Shown here: positions 9,331 through 18,411 of the stretch, piece after piece
Position numbering within the stretch: position 1 is the first letter of the stretch
How the letters are laid out: every line of letters starts with the position of its first letter
Assembly (NCBI GenBank): GCA_902596365.1
Contig: CACJTT010000007.1
Coordinates: 1-64,000 of the forward strand
DNA: 64,000 nt
Source of the DNA: an uncultured Alphaproteobacteria bacterium
Lineage (GTDB): Bacteria; Pseudomonadota; Alphaproteobacteria; HIMB59; GCA-002718135
Reading direction: 5' to 3'
Made by a program: the position numbers and the translations under genes
Notes under the pieces: generated by a model
Told to the model about the DNA's origin: nothing
Database searches by the model: none
What the model saw: only the letters and a program-made list of their open reading frames with translations

Positions 9331-9639
9331 TTATTCTGGAGCTAGCTCCAATTCAATTCCATCTAAATCCTCAGAAAGGTTAATCTGGCAACTTAATCTA
9401 GATGAATTTCTTACATCAAAAGCTTGATCAAGCATGGATTCTTCATCATCATCTTTAGAGCTAATCTTATCTAGCCATTGATCATTAATATATACATGAC
9501 AGGTAGCGCATGCACAACAACCTCCGCATGCTGCCTCTATATCGAGACCTGCATCTCTTAAAATTTCCATTAGGGTTGAGTTAGTATCTCCCTCTAATTC
9601 ATGCTTTTTGCCTTCTCTATCAGTTACTTTTATCTTCAT
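9331..9639 (-). CDS. [2Fe-2S] ferredoxin, adrenodoxin/ISC type
   Basis: A 102-residue ferredoxin with the plant/vertebrate-type cluster motif CGGCCACATC (C-x5-C-x2-C) and a distal Cys in RLSCQI, the four ligands of a [2Fe-2S] cluster. The acidic loop DDDEESMLDQ matches the adrenodoxin/Fdx subgroup, which supplies electrons to Fe-S assembly and to monooxygenases. An extra Cys lies within the first loop (CGGCC). It overlaps the upstream reductase gene by four bases, so reductase and ferredoxin are likely partners in one electron chain from NADPH. Confidence 0.92.
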   Translation of the reverse strand: MKIKVTDREGKKHELEGDTNSTLMEILRDAGLDIEAACGGCCACATCHVYINDQWLDKISSKDDDEESMLDQAFDVRNSSRLSCQINLSEDLDGIELELAPE

Positions 9640-10652
9640 GAAGTATTTAGTTTTTTATGCAGTTCTTTTGATGATGTAGTATATCGAAATACATTTTTTT
9701 TATCTGGAAAACAATATTTAAAACATTCTTGAGCCATTAAAGCAGCTTCATGAAAACCTGATAAAATTAATTTTAACTTTCCTGGATAAGTATTAATATC
9801 TCCAATTGCAAAAATTGAAGGTACGGAAGTTTCAAATTTCTCTGTATCAACTTTAATTAAATTTTCCATTAAATTTAAGCCCCAGTTAGCTATTGGTCCT
9901 AACTCCATTTTTAATCCAAAAAAAGGCAATAAATAATCAACTTCAAAACTTTTTATTTCATCGTTATTTTTTACTAAAACTTTTATTTTATTATTTTTTA
10001 AATCTTCTATATTGTGAATTTGACCCAATAAAAAACTAACTTTTTTTTCTCTTTCCAATTCAAGCATTTTAGAAACAGAGTCAGGTGCAGCCCTAAATTC
10101 TTTTCTTCTATGCATCAGAGTAACATTAGCAATTTTTGATAATTCATTTGTCCAATCTAACGCAGAGTCACCACCACCCACAATTAAAAGATCTTTATTT
10201 TCTAAAATAGATTTATTTCTAACTGCATACAAAATATTTTTTTCTTCTATAAGATCAAGATTTTCAAGAGGAATTTTACGCGGAACAAAGCTTCCTGCTC
10301 CAGCTGCAATTACTATACACTTTGCTCTAATTTTATTGTTATGGCTTGTTTCAACTAACCATTCATTTGATTCTATTTTAGCAATTTTTTCAACTTGCTG
10401 ATTTAAATGATATACTGGCTTAAAAGGCTTAGCTTGAGCCAATAAATCATCTGTAAGTTGCTGGCCTGTAATTGAAACTCTAGATGGTATGTCATAAATT
10501 GGTTTTTCCGGATAAAGTTCAGCACATTGGCCACCTGGTTTATCTAAATTATCAATTACATGGCAAGAAATATTTAGTAATCCTAGCTCAAAAATAGCAA
10601 ATAAACCTACGGGTCCTGCTCCAATTATAATAACATCAGTTTTTTCAATCAT
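9636..10652 (-). CDS. ferredoxin--NADP(+) reductase, thioredoxin-reductase-like
   Basis: A 338-residue flavoprotein. The N-terminal FAD motif is IIIGAGPVGLFAIFELG and the NADPH-binding motif is LLIVGGGDSALDW, followed by HRRKEFRA. The C-terminal FAD motif is FAIGDINTYPGKLKLILSG. There is no CxxC redox pair between the domains, which separates this type 2 FNR (YumC-like) from thioredoxin reductase. The start is set at the ATG at 10652; an upstream in-frame TTG at 10730 would add 26 residues without family support and overlap the divergent ctaA gene. It precedes and overlaps the ferredoxin gene, its probable redox partner. Confidence 0.9.
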   Translation of the reverse strand: MIEKTDVIIIGAGPVGLFAIFELGLLNISCHVIDNLDKPGGQCAELYPEKPIYDIPSRVSITGQQLTDDLLAQAKPFKPVYHLNQQVEKIAKIESNEWLVETSHNNKIRAKCIVIAAGAGSFVPRKIPLENLDLIEEKNILYAVRNKSILENKDLLIVGGGDSALDWTNELSKIANVTLMHRRKEFRAAPDSVSKMLELEREKKVSFLLGQIHNIEDLKNNKIKVLVKNNDEIKSFEVDYLLPFFGLKMELGPIANWGLNLMENLIKVDTEKFETSVPSIFAIGDINTYPGKLKLILSGFHEAALMAQECFKYCFPDKKNVFRYTTSSKELHKKLNTS

Positions 10653-10704
10653 GGGATTTAAATAACAATTTTTATTACTATTTCTATACAATATATTAAC
10701 TTTT

Positions 10705-11748
10705 ATGCAATTTACTGAATTAAATCTCAATTTCCATAAACCAATTATGTTATGGTTAATATTATTAACGATAATGGTGTTTTTGATTATTGTTATTGGA
10801 GGTTTAACAAGACTTACTGACTCAGGACTCTCAATGGTCGACTGGCGACCATTGCTTGGGACAATACCTCCCTTAAATCAAAATCAATGGCTAAGAGTTT
10901 TCAATGATTATCAGCTTACTCCAGAATTTATATATGTTAATAAAAATATGACCTTAGAAGAATTTAAATATATTTTTTGGTGGGAATGGTTTCATAGGTT
11001 TTTTGCTAGATTAATTGGTGTAGTTTTTTTGATTCCATTTTTATATTTCTTTTTAAAGAAATACTTAAATATATTTTTCTACAAAAGATTTACTACTATT
11101 TTTGTATTAGGTCTAATACAAGCTTTCGTTGGGTGGTGGATGGTAAAAAGTGGCCTTCAAAATGACCCTTACGTAAGTGCTTATAGGTTAACATTTCACT
11201 TATCAAATGCAATTATAATTTATTCTTTATTGCTTTGGACTAGTATTGAATACTTTCATCTCAAAAGTAAAAGTTTCTTAGATTTTAAATCAAATAAATT
11301 TTTAATATTAATTTCAATACTACTTGTATTTCTTACTATTTTAAGTGGGGGTTTTATGTCGGGCTCACATGCAGGTCAATCATTTAATACTTATCCTTTA
11401 ATGAATGGAAAATTTATTCCTGATGATATTTATTTAAAAGAATTAGGTATGTGGAATTTATTTGAAAATACCGTAACTATAAATTTTAATCATAGATGGA
11501 TTGCAACACTAACATTTATTTATACTTTTTCACTTTTTACATACATATTTATTAAAAAATTTATTGAGTTGCATAAAATAATTGTTTTACTAGTTTTATT
11601 TACTTTAAGTCTACAATTTTTTTTAGGAGTAATGGCGTTAGTATCAAATGTTGCTATACAATATGCTAGTTTACATCAAGCAAACTCAGTACTCTTACTA
11701 TCAATTTTATTATTAGCTTATTTCAAATCAACAATAAAAGGAGTGTAA
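10705..11748 (+). CDS. ctaA: heme A synthase (COX15/CtaA)
   Basis: CtaA oxidises heme O to heme A for aa3-type cytochrome oxidase in the inner membrane. The 347-residue protein has eight hydrophobic segments and the family motifs GGLTRLTDSGLSMVDWRPL, the heme-ligand His in WWEWFHRFFARLIG, HLSNAIIIY, NFNHRWIATL and LHQANSVLL. Its length is normal for alphaproteobacterial type 2 CtaA. It diverges from the ferredoxin reductase gene across a 52-base gap and is followed after one base by an SDR gene whose ribosome site AAAGGAG overlaps its end. It complements the heme gene cluster at 45-51 kb. Confidence 0.95.
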   Translation: MQFTELNLNFHKPIMLWLILLTIMVFLIIVIGGLTRLTDSGLSMVDWRPLLGTIPPLNQNQWLRVFNDYQLTPEFIYVNKNMTLEEFKYIFWWEWFHRFFARLIGVVFLIPFLYFFLKKYLNIFFYKRFTTIFVLGLIQAFVGWWMVKSGLQNDPYVSAYRLTFHLSNAIIIYSLLLWTSIEYFHLKSKSFLDFKSNKFLILISILLVFLTILSGGFMSGSHAGQSFNTYPLMNGKFIPDDIYLKELGMWNLFENTVTINFNHRWIATLTFIYTFSLFTYIFIKKFIELHKIIVLLVLFTLSLQFFLGVMALVSNVAIQYASLHQANSVLLLSILLLAYFKSTIKGV

Positions 11749-11749
11749 C

Positions 11750-12472
11750 ATGAACAAAAAAATACTTATTTTTGGAGGTACGGGCGCAATTGGTTTTTCT
11801 ATTGCAAAAAAAATGAATGAAGAAGGTTATTCTCCAGTCATTATATCTAGAAATAAAGAAGATTTAGCAAGTAAAGCAGAAAATATTGGGTGTGAATATG
11901 AAACTTGTGATATTTTAGATAGTGATCAAATTGAAAATGTTTCAAAAAAATATAATGATGAAGTAGTTGGTTTAGCTTACTGTGTTGGGTCTATTAATTT
12001 AAAACCTCTTAGAATGTCAAAAAATGATGATTTTATTGATAGTTTTAAAATAAATACACTTGGAGCTATAAACGTAATTAAATCAAATTTACCCAGCTTA
12101 ACCAAAAATAATGGATCAATTCTCCTTTTTTCAACAGTGGCAGTTCAACAAGGTTTTACTAATCATTCTATAGTTTCATCTTCAAAGGGGGCAATAGAGG
12201 GTTTAACACTAAGTTTGGCTGCTGAATTTGCCCCAAAAATCAGGGTTAATTGCATAGCCCCTAGCTTAACCGACTCAAAAATGTCACAAAAAATGGTTAG
12301 TAATGAAACCATAAAAAAGGCAATAGAGAATATGCATCCAATACCTAAGATAGGCCAAGGTGAAGATTTTGGAGATTTATCAAGTTTTCTTTTAAGTGAA
12401 AAAAATAGCTGGATTACTGGACAAATATTTCATATTGATGGAGGTAGATCTACACTAAGAATAAAAGCATGA
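11750..12472 (+). CDS. SDR-family protein lacking the catalytic Tyr
   Basis: A 240-residue classical-size short-chain dehydrogenase fold. The nucleotide-binding motif is GGTGAIG (residues 9-15), the active-site Ser is S128 and the Lys is K146. The position four before Lys, where YxxxK has Tyr, is Val142 (sequence IVSSSKGA). The C-terminal IRVNCIAPSLTDSKMS and FHIDGGRS are otherwise normal. I recall related proteins with the same region in other alphaproteobacteria, so this may be a conserved subfamily rather than a mutation. Reductase activity is doubtful without Tyr. A good ribosome site (AAGGAG) lies before the start, and the stop overlaps the next gene (ATGA). Confidence 0.82.
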   Translation: MNKKILIFGGTGAIGFSIAKKMNEEGYSPVIISRNKEDLASKAENIGCEYETCDILDSDQIENVSKKYNDEVVGLAYCVGSINLKPLRMSKNDDFIDSFKINTLGAINVIKSNLPSLTKNNGSILLFSTVAVQQGFTNHSIVSSSKGAIEGLTLSLAAEFAPKIRVNCIAPSLTDSKMSQKMVSNETIKKAIENMHPIPKIGQGEDFGDLSSFLLSEKNSWITGQIFHIDGGRSTLRIKA

Positions 12473-13149
12473 AAATATTCTCATTATTTTTGATTTTAAT
12501 TTTTTTTAATATATCTGTAAAAGCAGAAGTTTTTCCAATTCCAGAAGATAATAAAGTAAGTTTTGATGTAATAAGAAAAAATAAAATAATTGGGAACTTA
12601 AATATAAAATTTATAAATGACAAAGAAAATTTAATTATACATTCCGTTTTAGATATTGAGGTTAAGGTTTTATTTATACCAGCTTATAAATTTTTTCAGG
12701 AAACAAAAGAAACCTGGGTGAATGGAAATTTTATATCAATAGATGGTTTTACTGACTTTGAAGATGATAGAGAATATAAAATTGATGGAAAAGATGAGAA
12801 TGGTGTTTTTATAGCTACTGGAATGGATGGTTTACTAGAATTAGATGAAAATATTGTTCCACTAAATTACTGGAATAAGCAAATGCTAAAGGAAAAAGAG
12901 GTGTTTGATACTCAAAAAGGAATTGTAAGACAGATAAGTGTTGAAAAATTAAAAAATGAAAAAATAAAAATTAACAATTCTAAAATTGCAATGGAAAAAT
13001 TTATTTTTAATGCTTCACAAAATCCGAAAGATAAAGGACCTTTTCCAGAATACACTCTATGGTATCATGGCGATGAACTTTTAAAAATGGAATTTAAAAA
13101 TCCCAAAGATAAAAAAATTGTAACTATTATAAGAAATGATTTGGAATAA
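12469..13149 (+). CDS. exported protein, DUF6134/DUF3108-like
   Basis: A 226-residue protein with a signal peptide (hydrophobic residues 3-17, predicted cleavage after VKA). The mature part is a beta-rich single domain with SFDVIRKNKIIGNLNIKF near its start and a late LWYHGDELLKMEFKNPKD. The pattern resembles DUF6134, a periplasmic family of unknown function. It overlaps the upstream SDR gene by four bases and is ten bases from the next SDR gene, so the three are co-expressed with ctaA. No enzyme motif is visible. The family assignment is from memory of the pattern and is moderate. Confidence 0.65.
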   Translation: MKIFSLFLILIFFNISVKAEVFPIPEDNKVSFDVIRKNKIIGNLNIKFINDKENLIIHSVLDIEVKVLFIPAYKFFQETKETWVNGNFISIDGFTDFEDDREYKIDGKDENGVFIATGMDGLLELDENIVPLNYWNKQMLKEKEVFDTQKGIVRQISVEKLKNEKIKINNSKIAMEKFIFNASQNPKDKGPFPEYTLWYHGDELLKMEFKNPKDKKIVTIIRNDLE

Positions 13150-13159
13150 TTAAAAATAA

Positions 13160-13924
13160 ATGTCTACCAAAATAATTTGGATTACTGGCGGTTCTTCAGG
13201 AATTGGTTTTGCTACAGCAAAATATTTTTTAAATCATAATTGGATTGTAATTATTAGCTCAAGTAATAATGATAAATTAAAAAAAGCTAAAGAAATACTC
13301 ATCAACGAAAATAAAAGTAAAAACCTCTATACTCTTAAATGTGATATAACTGATAAAAATGAAGTAAAAAAAACTATATTATTTATAGAAAATGAAGTTG
13401 GACAAATTGATATAGCACTTCTAAATGCTGCTGCTTATTCTCCAAATAAAAATCAAGAATTTGATATTGAGAATTATGAATTACTTATAGATGTTAATTT
13501 AAAAGGTACTCTTTATTGTATAGATGCTCTCAAAGACGTGATGAAAAATAGAGAAAATACAATAGCAATAGTATCATCACCAATTGGTTATAGAGGTTGG
13601 CCAACTGCTGGCGCTTATGGAATGACTAAAGCCGCTCAATTAAATCTCTCAGAAAGTTTATTTTTTGATTTTAAAAAAATTGGAATTTCTATTAAAGTAA
13701 TTAACCCAGGTTTTATTGATACTGAAGCTACGAGATTAAATTCCTTTAAAATGCCATTTTTAAAATCTGCTGAATTTGCTGCTGAAAAAATATACAAGGG
13801 TTTAGTTTTTAAAAGCAGATTTGAAATTTATTTTCCTTTCACTATAGTATTTATAGTAAAGATTTTAAGAATTCTTCCTTACAGTATATACTTTTTTTTA
13901 TGGAAAAAGTTGGGTAAATTTTAA
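13160..13924 (+). CDS. short-chain dehydrogenase with C-terminal hydrophobic anchor
   Basis: A 254-residue classical SDR: cofactor motif GGSSGIG near residue 10, NAA motif (LLNAAAYS), active-site Ser in AIVSSPIGYRG, and catalytic YGMTK (YxxxK). After the catalytic core the last 40 residues are strongly hydrophobic (FEIYFPFTIVFIVKIL and IYFFLWKK), suggesting a membrane-associated enzyme acting on a lipid-like substrate. It is the last gene of the ctaA run. Its TAA shares a TTAA with the convergent pfkA stop. Substrate unknown. Confidence 0.85.
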   Translation: MSTKIIWITGGSSGIGFATAKYFLNHNWIVIISSSNNDKLKKAKEILINENKSKNLYTLKCDITDKNEVKKTILFIENEVGQIDIALLNAAAYSPNKNQEFDIENYELLIDVNLKGTLYCIDALKDVMKNRENTIAIVSSPIGYRGWPTAGAYGMTKAAQLNLSESLFFDFKKIGISIKVINPGFIDTEATRLNSFKMPFLKSAEFAAEKIYKGLVFKSRFEIYFPFTIVFIVKILRILPYSIYFFLWKKLGKF

Positions 13925-15006
13925 TTTAATTCACCTATATAAATCCCCAATCCTTTAGCAACTTTTATAAGTGGATCGTTATTACTTAATGTTTGGGATT
14001 TTCCTGCAATATCATTTAGTGAAACATCTTTGACACTTCTGTCTTGCCACACAACAACCCTGTTAAATTTCTTTTTTGCTATTAAATCTACGGCTTTAAC
14101 TCCAAATGCGCTTGCAATAAGTCTGTCCCTATGTGTTGGTTGTGCACCTCTTTGAACATGGCCTAGAACTGTAACTCGTGTCTCTGCATCAGTAAGTTTA
14201 TAAATTTCATCACCTAAATAAGCACCAATACCTCCTAATCTTACTTGACCATCAACATGCTTAACTGTTACTTTTTTTCCATCTTCTTTTTTTACTGCTT
14301 CTGCAACAACTATAAGAGCATGATTTCTACCTTTAGTTCGAATGCTATCAATGTGTTTAGCAATTCCTTTAATTGAGTAAGGTATTTCAGGAATTAAGAT
14401 TACATCTGCTCCCCCAGCTATTCCAGCATTTAATGCTATGTGTCCTGCATCTCTTCCCATAACTTCTAATATCATTGCTCTTCTGTGACTAGCTGCTGTA
14501 GGTTGCAGCATATCAAGAGCATTTGTGGCCACATCTACTGCTGTATCATATCCAATTGATAATTCATTATACTTAACATCATTATCAATTGTTTTTGGAA
14601 TACCAATAAAGTTTATATTTCCCTTATTAGTCAAAGATTGTAAAAGTTTTAAACTTCCATCACCTCCAATACCTATTAAAGCATCTAATTGTAATTTTTT
14701 AAAACTATCAATAATAAGTTGAGAAACTTCAATATTTTTCCCTTTTTTTTTAATTGTTCCAAAAGGATTACCTTTGTTATTAGATCCTAAAAAAGTTCCT
14801 CCCATTCTCATTAAATTTCCATCAAAAAAATCAGGCTTTAATTCAATCACATCTATAGGATCTTTCATTAAACCCAAAGTTCCATCTCTTAATCCATAAA
14901 CTTTCCAACCATATTCATTTGTTGCACGAAGTGTTACGGCTCTAATAACTGCATTTAAGCCAGCACAATCTCCTCCACTTGTTAAAATACCTATTTTTTT
15001 TACCAC
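13921..15006 (-). CDS. pfkA: 6-phosphofructokinase (ATP or PPi donor unresolved)
   Basis: PFK phosphorylates fructose 6-phosphate in glycolysis. The 361-residue protein begins IGILTSGGDCAGLNAVIRA, carries the donor-site motif GGDGS (residues 114-118) and the catalytic TIDND (residues 139-143), and has MGRDAGHIA and HVQRGAQPT substrate-binding motifs. Gly in GGDGS is typical of ATP enzymes, while Lys in PKTIDND is typical of PPi enzymes or the mixed group, so donor choice cannot be settled by eye. The start is GTG (15006); no ATG is available before the conserved N-terminus. Together with pyk at 24.9 kb this supports an Embden-Meyerhof route or its reverse. Confidence 0.92.
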   Translation of the reverse strand: MVKKIGILTSGGDCAGLNAVIRAVTLRATNEYGWKVYGLRDGTLGLMKDPIDVIELKPDFFDGNLMRMGGTFLGSNNKGNPFGTIKKKGKNIEVSQLIIDSFKKLQLDALIGIGGDGSLKLLQSLTNKGNINFIGIPKTIDNDVKYNELSIGYDTAVDVATNALDMLQPTAASHRRAMILEVMGRDAGHIALNAGIAGGADVILIPEIPYSIKGIAKHIDSIRTKGRNHALIVVAEAVKKEDGKKVTVKHVDGQVRLGGIGAYLGDEIYKLTDAETRVTVLGHVQRGAQPTHRDRLIASAFGVKAVDLIAKKKFNRVVVWQDRSVKDVSLNDIAGKSQTLSNNDPLIKVAKGLGIYIGELN

Positions 15007-15051
15007 GACGCGCTTATATACTATTATTTATTAATATAAATTTTTAATTTT

Positions 15052-15252
15052 ATGAATGATGACACTAAATTATTAGAAAAATTAAAAGAATATGAGCAAG
15101 AACATTCTGATCTTGATCAAATTTTAATACAATTACAAGAAAAACATACTGTTGATTTTTTACAAATTCAAAGATTGAAAAAAAGAAAACTAATCTTAAA
15201 AGACAGAATTGCTAATATTAAAAATGAATTAGAGCCTGACAGTATTGCTTAA
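15052..15252 (+). CDS. DUF465 (YdcH-like) small helical protein
   Basis: A 66-residue, almost entirely helical, highly charged protein with the DUF465 features: an early LLEKLKEYEQEHSDLDQ and a central LQIQRLKKRKLILKDRI. The family is widespread in proteobacteria with no firmly known function. It diverges from pfkA (45-base gap), and its stop shares TTAA with the convergent COQ9-family gene. Confidence 0.82.
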   Translation: MNDDTKLLEKLKEYEQEHSDLDQILIQLQEKHTVDFLQIQRLKKRKLILKDRIANIKNELEPDSIA

Positions 15253-15890
15253 ATAGATTTTTTTACAAACTGCAATGCCTTTGGAAGCAAACCTTTAAAA
15301 ATATTTAATTTTGTTTTTAATTCCGGAATTTTTGAAACCCTTTTTAAGTTTGAATCTAAAAGATCTTCTAGCAACTTTTGATTATTATTATTAAAAAAGA
15401 AAAAAATAACTCTTGAATAAATACCAGCTAAAATTAACCTTTTTGTATAAAAGTTAAAATCTACTGATGTATCACCAGCTATAAACCATATTTGGTCAAC
15501 ACTTTTATACAACTTAATTGGAAGGGGAAAATTTTTTTTTGGAATTAATAAGTTTAAAAAAATTTTTTTATAAAATTTTTTTTCTTTATCCATTAGGTAT
15601 ATTTTTGAAAGCAATATTTTTCTAATTCTTTTGTGAACTGGCAATCTTATTAAATCTAATTTTTTACAATAATTTTCAAGTTCAGTATTCAATTGATCTA
15701 ATGCAAATTGTAACAAATCATTTTTGCCATTTGGAAATAGTAAATTAAGTTCATGAATATCTAAATTATATTTTTTTGAAATATTTTTAAAAGTTTTTGA
15801 TGTAAGCCCATCCTCTGCAACAGAAATTTTTGCAAATTTTAATATTTTTAACCTTTTATTAAATAAATATTTATTTTTTGTTTTCATCAT
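15249..15890 (-). CDS. COQ9-family protein (ubiquinone biosynthesis)
   Basis: A 213-residue protein with a TetR-like helical N-terminus (KFAKISVAEDGLTSKTFKNI) and the COQ9 C-terminal signature seen as DQIWFIAGDTSVDFNFYTKR. COQ9 is a lipid-binding protein that supports COQ7-type ubiquinone hydroxylation. The bacterial form was originally defined as the rpsU-divergently transcribed protein, and rpsU is indeed nearby on the opposite strand here, with def in between. It overlaps the def stop by 20 bases. Direct function in this organism is inferred. Confidence 0.85.
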   Translation of the reverse strand: MMKTKNKYLFNKRLKILKFAKISVAEDGLTSKTFKNISKKYNLDIHELNLLFPNGKNDLLQFALDQLNTELENYCKKLDLIRLPVHKRIRKILLSKIYLMDKEKKFYKKIFLNLLIPKKNFPLPIKLYKSVDQIWFIAGDTSVDFNFYTKRLILAGIYSRVIFFFFNNNNQKLLEDLLDSNLKRVSKIPELKTKLNIFKGLLPKALQFVKKSI

Positions 15891-16407
15891 TATTTTTTTT
15901 CCAAAACTTTTCTATTTCCTCAGAGTATCCAAATGCACTTTTATGAGCCAATCTTGAAGTATATAGCACTCCATTTAGATGATCAAATTCGTGCTGAATG
16001 ACTCTCGCATGTAGACCTTCAGCTTCACCATCAATATTATTGCCATTTAAATCTATTGCTGAATACTTAATTCGTTTAAATCTTCTTACTAAACCCGACA
16101 TTCCTGGTATAGACAGACACCCTTCCCAATCATCCTCTATTTCATCTGAAAGTTTTTCGATTACAGGATTAATAAAGACTGAAATATTAATTTTATCATC
16201 ATCTTCTATTTCTGGATTTCTATAGATAAACATTCTATGTGATAGATGCACTTGAGGAGCTGCCAATCCTATACCATCAACATCTAGCATAGTTTCAGAC
16301 ATATCAAATACGATTTTTTTTAGATTCAACTCCTTTAAATTATTAATTTCACTAGTTTTTTTAACTAAAACAGGATGACCTAACTTTGCTATTTTTAAAA
16401 TTGCCAC
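15871..16407 (-). CDS. def: peptide deformylase
   Basis: PDF removes the formyl group from nascent proteins. The 178-residue protein has all three motifs: GIGLAAPQV (motif 1), EGCLSIPG (motif 2, Cys metal ligand) and QHEFDHLNG (motif 3, HExxH metal site). The start is GTG at 16407, giving VAILKIAKLGHPVL as in family members; no ATG is close. It diverges from rpsU and overlaps the COQ9-family gene downstream. No fmt gene follows, unlike the common def-fmt order. Confidence 0.95.
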   Translation of the reverse strand: MAILKIAKLGHPVLVKKTSEINNLKELNLKKIVFDMSETMLDVDGIGLAAPQVHLSHRMFIYRNPEIEDDDKINISVFINPVIEKLSDEIEDDWEGCLSIPGMSGLVRRFKRIKYSAIDLNGNNIDGEAEGLHARVIQHEFDHLNGVLYTSRLAHKSAFGYSEEIEKFWKKNNDENKK

Positions 16408-16505
16408 AATTTACATATAGTCATAAAGTATAAATATACCAATCTTTTTAAAGAGATTTCAACATTTGCATTCACTATTACAATATGCTAAGTGGCTTTT
16501 CAATT

Positions 16506-16703
16506 ATGACACTATTTGTAAACGTAAAAGATAATAATGTAGAACAGGCTATAAGAAGCCTTAAAAAAAAGATGCAGAGAGAAGGTTTATACAAAGAAAT
16601 GAAACTAAGAAAACACTTTGAAAAACCCTGCCTTAAAAGAGCAAGAGAAAAAGAAGAAAATATTCGCAGATCTAGAAAAACAGCTCGTAGAAACAATTCT
16701 TAA
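16506..16703 (+). CDS. rpsU: 30S ribosomal protein bS21
   Basis: Ribosomal protein bS21 of the small subunit, 65 residues. The diagnostic core [21 protein letters not shown] is followed by a basic tail ending in RKTARRNN. The ATG at 16506 is preferred because the family begins one or two residues before the first strand; an in-frame ATG at 16485 would add seven unsupported residues. Its TAA shares a TTAA with the pntB stop. Confidence 0.93.
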   Translation: MTLFVNVKDNNVEQAIRSLKKKMQREGLYKEMKLRKHFEKPCLKRAREKEENIRRSRKTARRNNS

Positions 16704-18091
16704 GCTAAACTTTTAACAATATCCTCACACATTTTTTTAGCATCACCAAATAACATCGTTGTGTTATCTCGATAAAAAAGCTCATTATCAACTCCTGAAT
16801 ATCCTGTTGCCATTGATCTTTTAACAAACAAAACAGTTTGAGATTTTTCAACATCTAAGATAGGCATACCATATATAGGCGATGTTTCATCTGTTTTTGC
16901 TGCAGGATTGGTAACATCGTTTGCACCAATTACAAAAGATACCTCAGTCATTGGAAAATCATGGTTTATTTCATCTAATTCTAAAACCTCTTCATAAGGA
17001 ACGTTTGCTTCAGCAAGTAAAACATTCATGTGCCCAGGCATTCTTCCTGCAACTGGATGAATTGCATACCTAACATTTATTCCTTCTTTCTTAAGTATAT
17101 CACCCATTTCTCTTAAAGCATGCTGAGCTTGTGCTACAGCCATTCCATAACCTGGTACAATAATAACTGAATCTGCATTTTTCATTATATATGCAGCATC
17201 TTCAGCATTACCTTGCTTAACAATCTTATCAGAATTATCATCAACACTACTTGCTGCTTGTTCGCCACCAAAACCACCTAATACGACGCTTATAATAGAT
17301 CTATTCATACCTTTGCTCATTATGTAACTAAGAATAGCTCCAGAGGCACCAACAAGGGCTCCTGTAATAATCAACAAATTATTACTTAAAGTAAAACCAA
17401 TTCCACATGCTGCCCAACCTGAATAAGAATTTAACATGGATACAACTACAGGCATATCTGCTCCACCTATGGGAATTACAACCAAAAAACCTAACAGTAT
17501 TGAAACAATAACAATTGTCCAAAAAATTGATGGTGATTGATTTATAACAAAGATAACAATCAATGAGATAATGATAACTAGTATTAAAGCGTTGATAGTA
17601 TGTTGAAATTTAAAGACAATTGGTTTTCCAGAGACAGTTCCTTGAAGTTTTCCAAATGCAAGTACTGACCCAGAGAATGTTATAGCTCCAATAAAGGTGC
17701 CTATGCTCATTTCTATTAAACTACTAGTTCCAATTGATCCAACTTTACCAATACCAAATGAAGCTGGATCATAAAAAGCGGCGGCGGCAACAAAAACTGC
17801 TGCTATACCAACCAAACTATGAAAAGCTGCTACTAACTGTGGTAGAGCTGTCATTTCTATTCTTAGGGCAATAAAGGTTCCTATAGCACCACCGATAATT
17901 ATAGCTGCTCCAATTTCAACATAACTAAGAACTGATTTAAACATTAATGTTGTTATGATAGCTATAATCATACCAACAATTCCAAAAATATTTCCTAACC
18001 TTGATGATTCAGGATGTGACAAACCTCTAAGAGCAAATATAAACATTAATGCTGAAATAAGATACAAAACTGCAACCATATTTGCTGACAT
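16700..18091 (-). CDS. pntB: NAD(P) transhydrogenase subunit beta
   Basis: Beta subunit of the proton-translocating transhydrogenase, which makes NADPH from NADH at the expense of the proton gradient. The 463-residue protein has about nine membrane segments (domain II) followed by the soluble NADP(H)-binding domain III with the motif [14 protein letters not shown] and the late [10 protein letters not shown]. It follows the two alpha-subunit genes with a four-base gap. Length is normal. Confidence 0.96.
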   Translation of the reverse strand: MSANMVAVLYLISALMFIFALRGLSHPESSRLGNIFGIVGMIIAIITTLMFKSVLSYVEIGAAIIIGGAIGTFIALRIEMTALPQLVAAFHSLVGIAAVFVAAAAFYDPASFGIGKVGSIGTSSLIEMSIGTFIGAITFSGSVLAFGKLQGTVSGKPIVFKFQHTINALILVIIISLIVIFVINQSPSIFWTIVIVSILLGFLVVIPIGGADMPVVVSMLNSYSGWAACGIGFTLSNNLLIITGALVGASGAILSYIMSKGMNRSIISVVLGGFGGEQAASSVDDNSDKIVKQGNAEDAAYIMKNADSVIIVPGYGMAVAQAQHALREMGDILKKEGINVRYAIHPVAGRMPGHMNVLLAEANVPYEEVLELDEINHDFPMTEVSFVIGANDVTNPAAKTDETSPIYGMPILDVEKSQTVLFVKRSMATGYSGVDNELFYRDNTTMLFGDAKKMCEDIVKSLA

Positions 18092-18095
18092 TTAT

Positions 18096-18410
18096 TTAAT
18101 CCTTTTTATCTTTTTTTGGTTTTTTCTTGAACATAGATAACATTCGATAAGTAACAATAAAGCCTCCAAATATATTAATGGAGGCAAGCACTACTCCTAT
18201 AATTCCAAATATTTTAGAAGTATCATGTCCAAATGGACCTGCTGCCAAAATAGCTCCAACAATAATCACGCTTGAAATTGCATTTGTAACACCCATTAAA
18301 GGACTATGTAATGCAGGAGTAACTGACCAAACTACATAATATCCAATAATACAAGCTAGAAAAAATACTGTTAATCCAATTACAAAAACTTCAGAACTAT
18401 GTGCTTCCAT
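18096..18410 (-). CDS. NAD(P) transhydrogenase subunit alpha, part 2 (membrane)
   Basis: A 104-residue membrane fragment corresponding to the C-terminal membrane part of PntA, with three hydrophobic segments and the family-type SVTPALHSPLMGVTNAISSVI. In many alphaproteobacteria the alpha subunit is split into two genes, as here; this is the second part (often called pntA2 or pntAB). It lies one base after the part 1 gene and four bases before pntB. Confidence 0.94.
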   Translation of the reverse strand: MEAHSSEVFVIGLTVFFLACIIGYYVVWSVTPALHSPLMGVTNAISSVIIVGAILAAGPFGHDTSKIFGIIGVVLASINIFGGFIVTYRMLSMFKKKPKKDKKD

Positions 18411-18411
18411 A

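Noticed and set aside
10653-10730. 26-residue N-terminal extension of the ferredoxin reductase from a TTG
   Set aside because: The FAD motif follows closely after the ATG at 10652, and the extension would run into the divergent ctaA gene.
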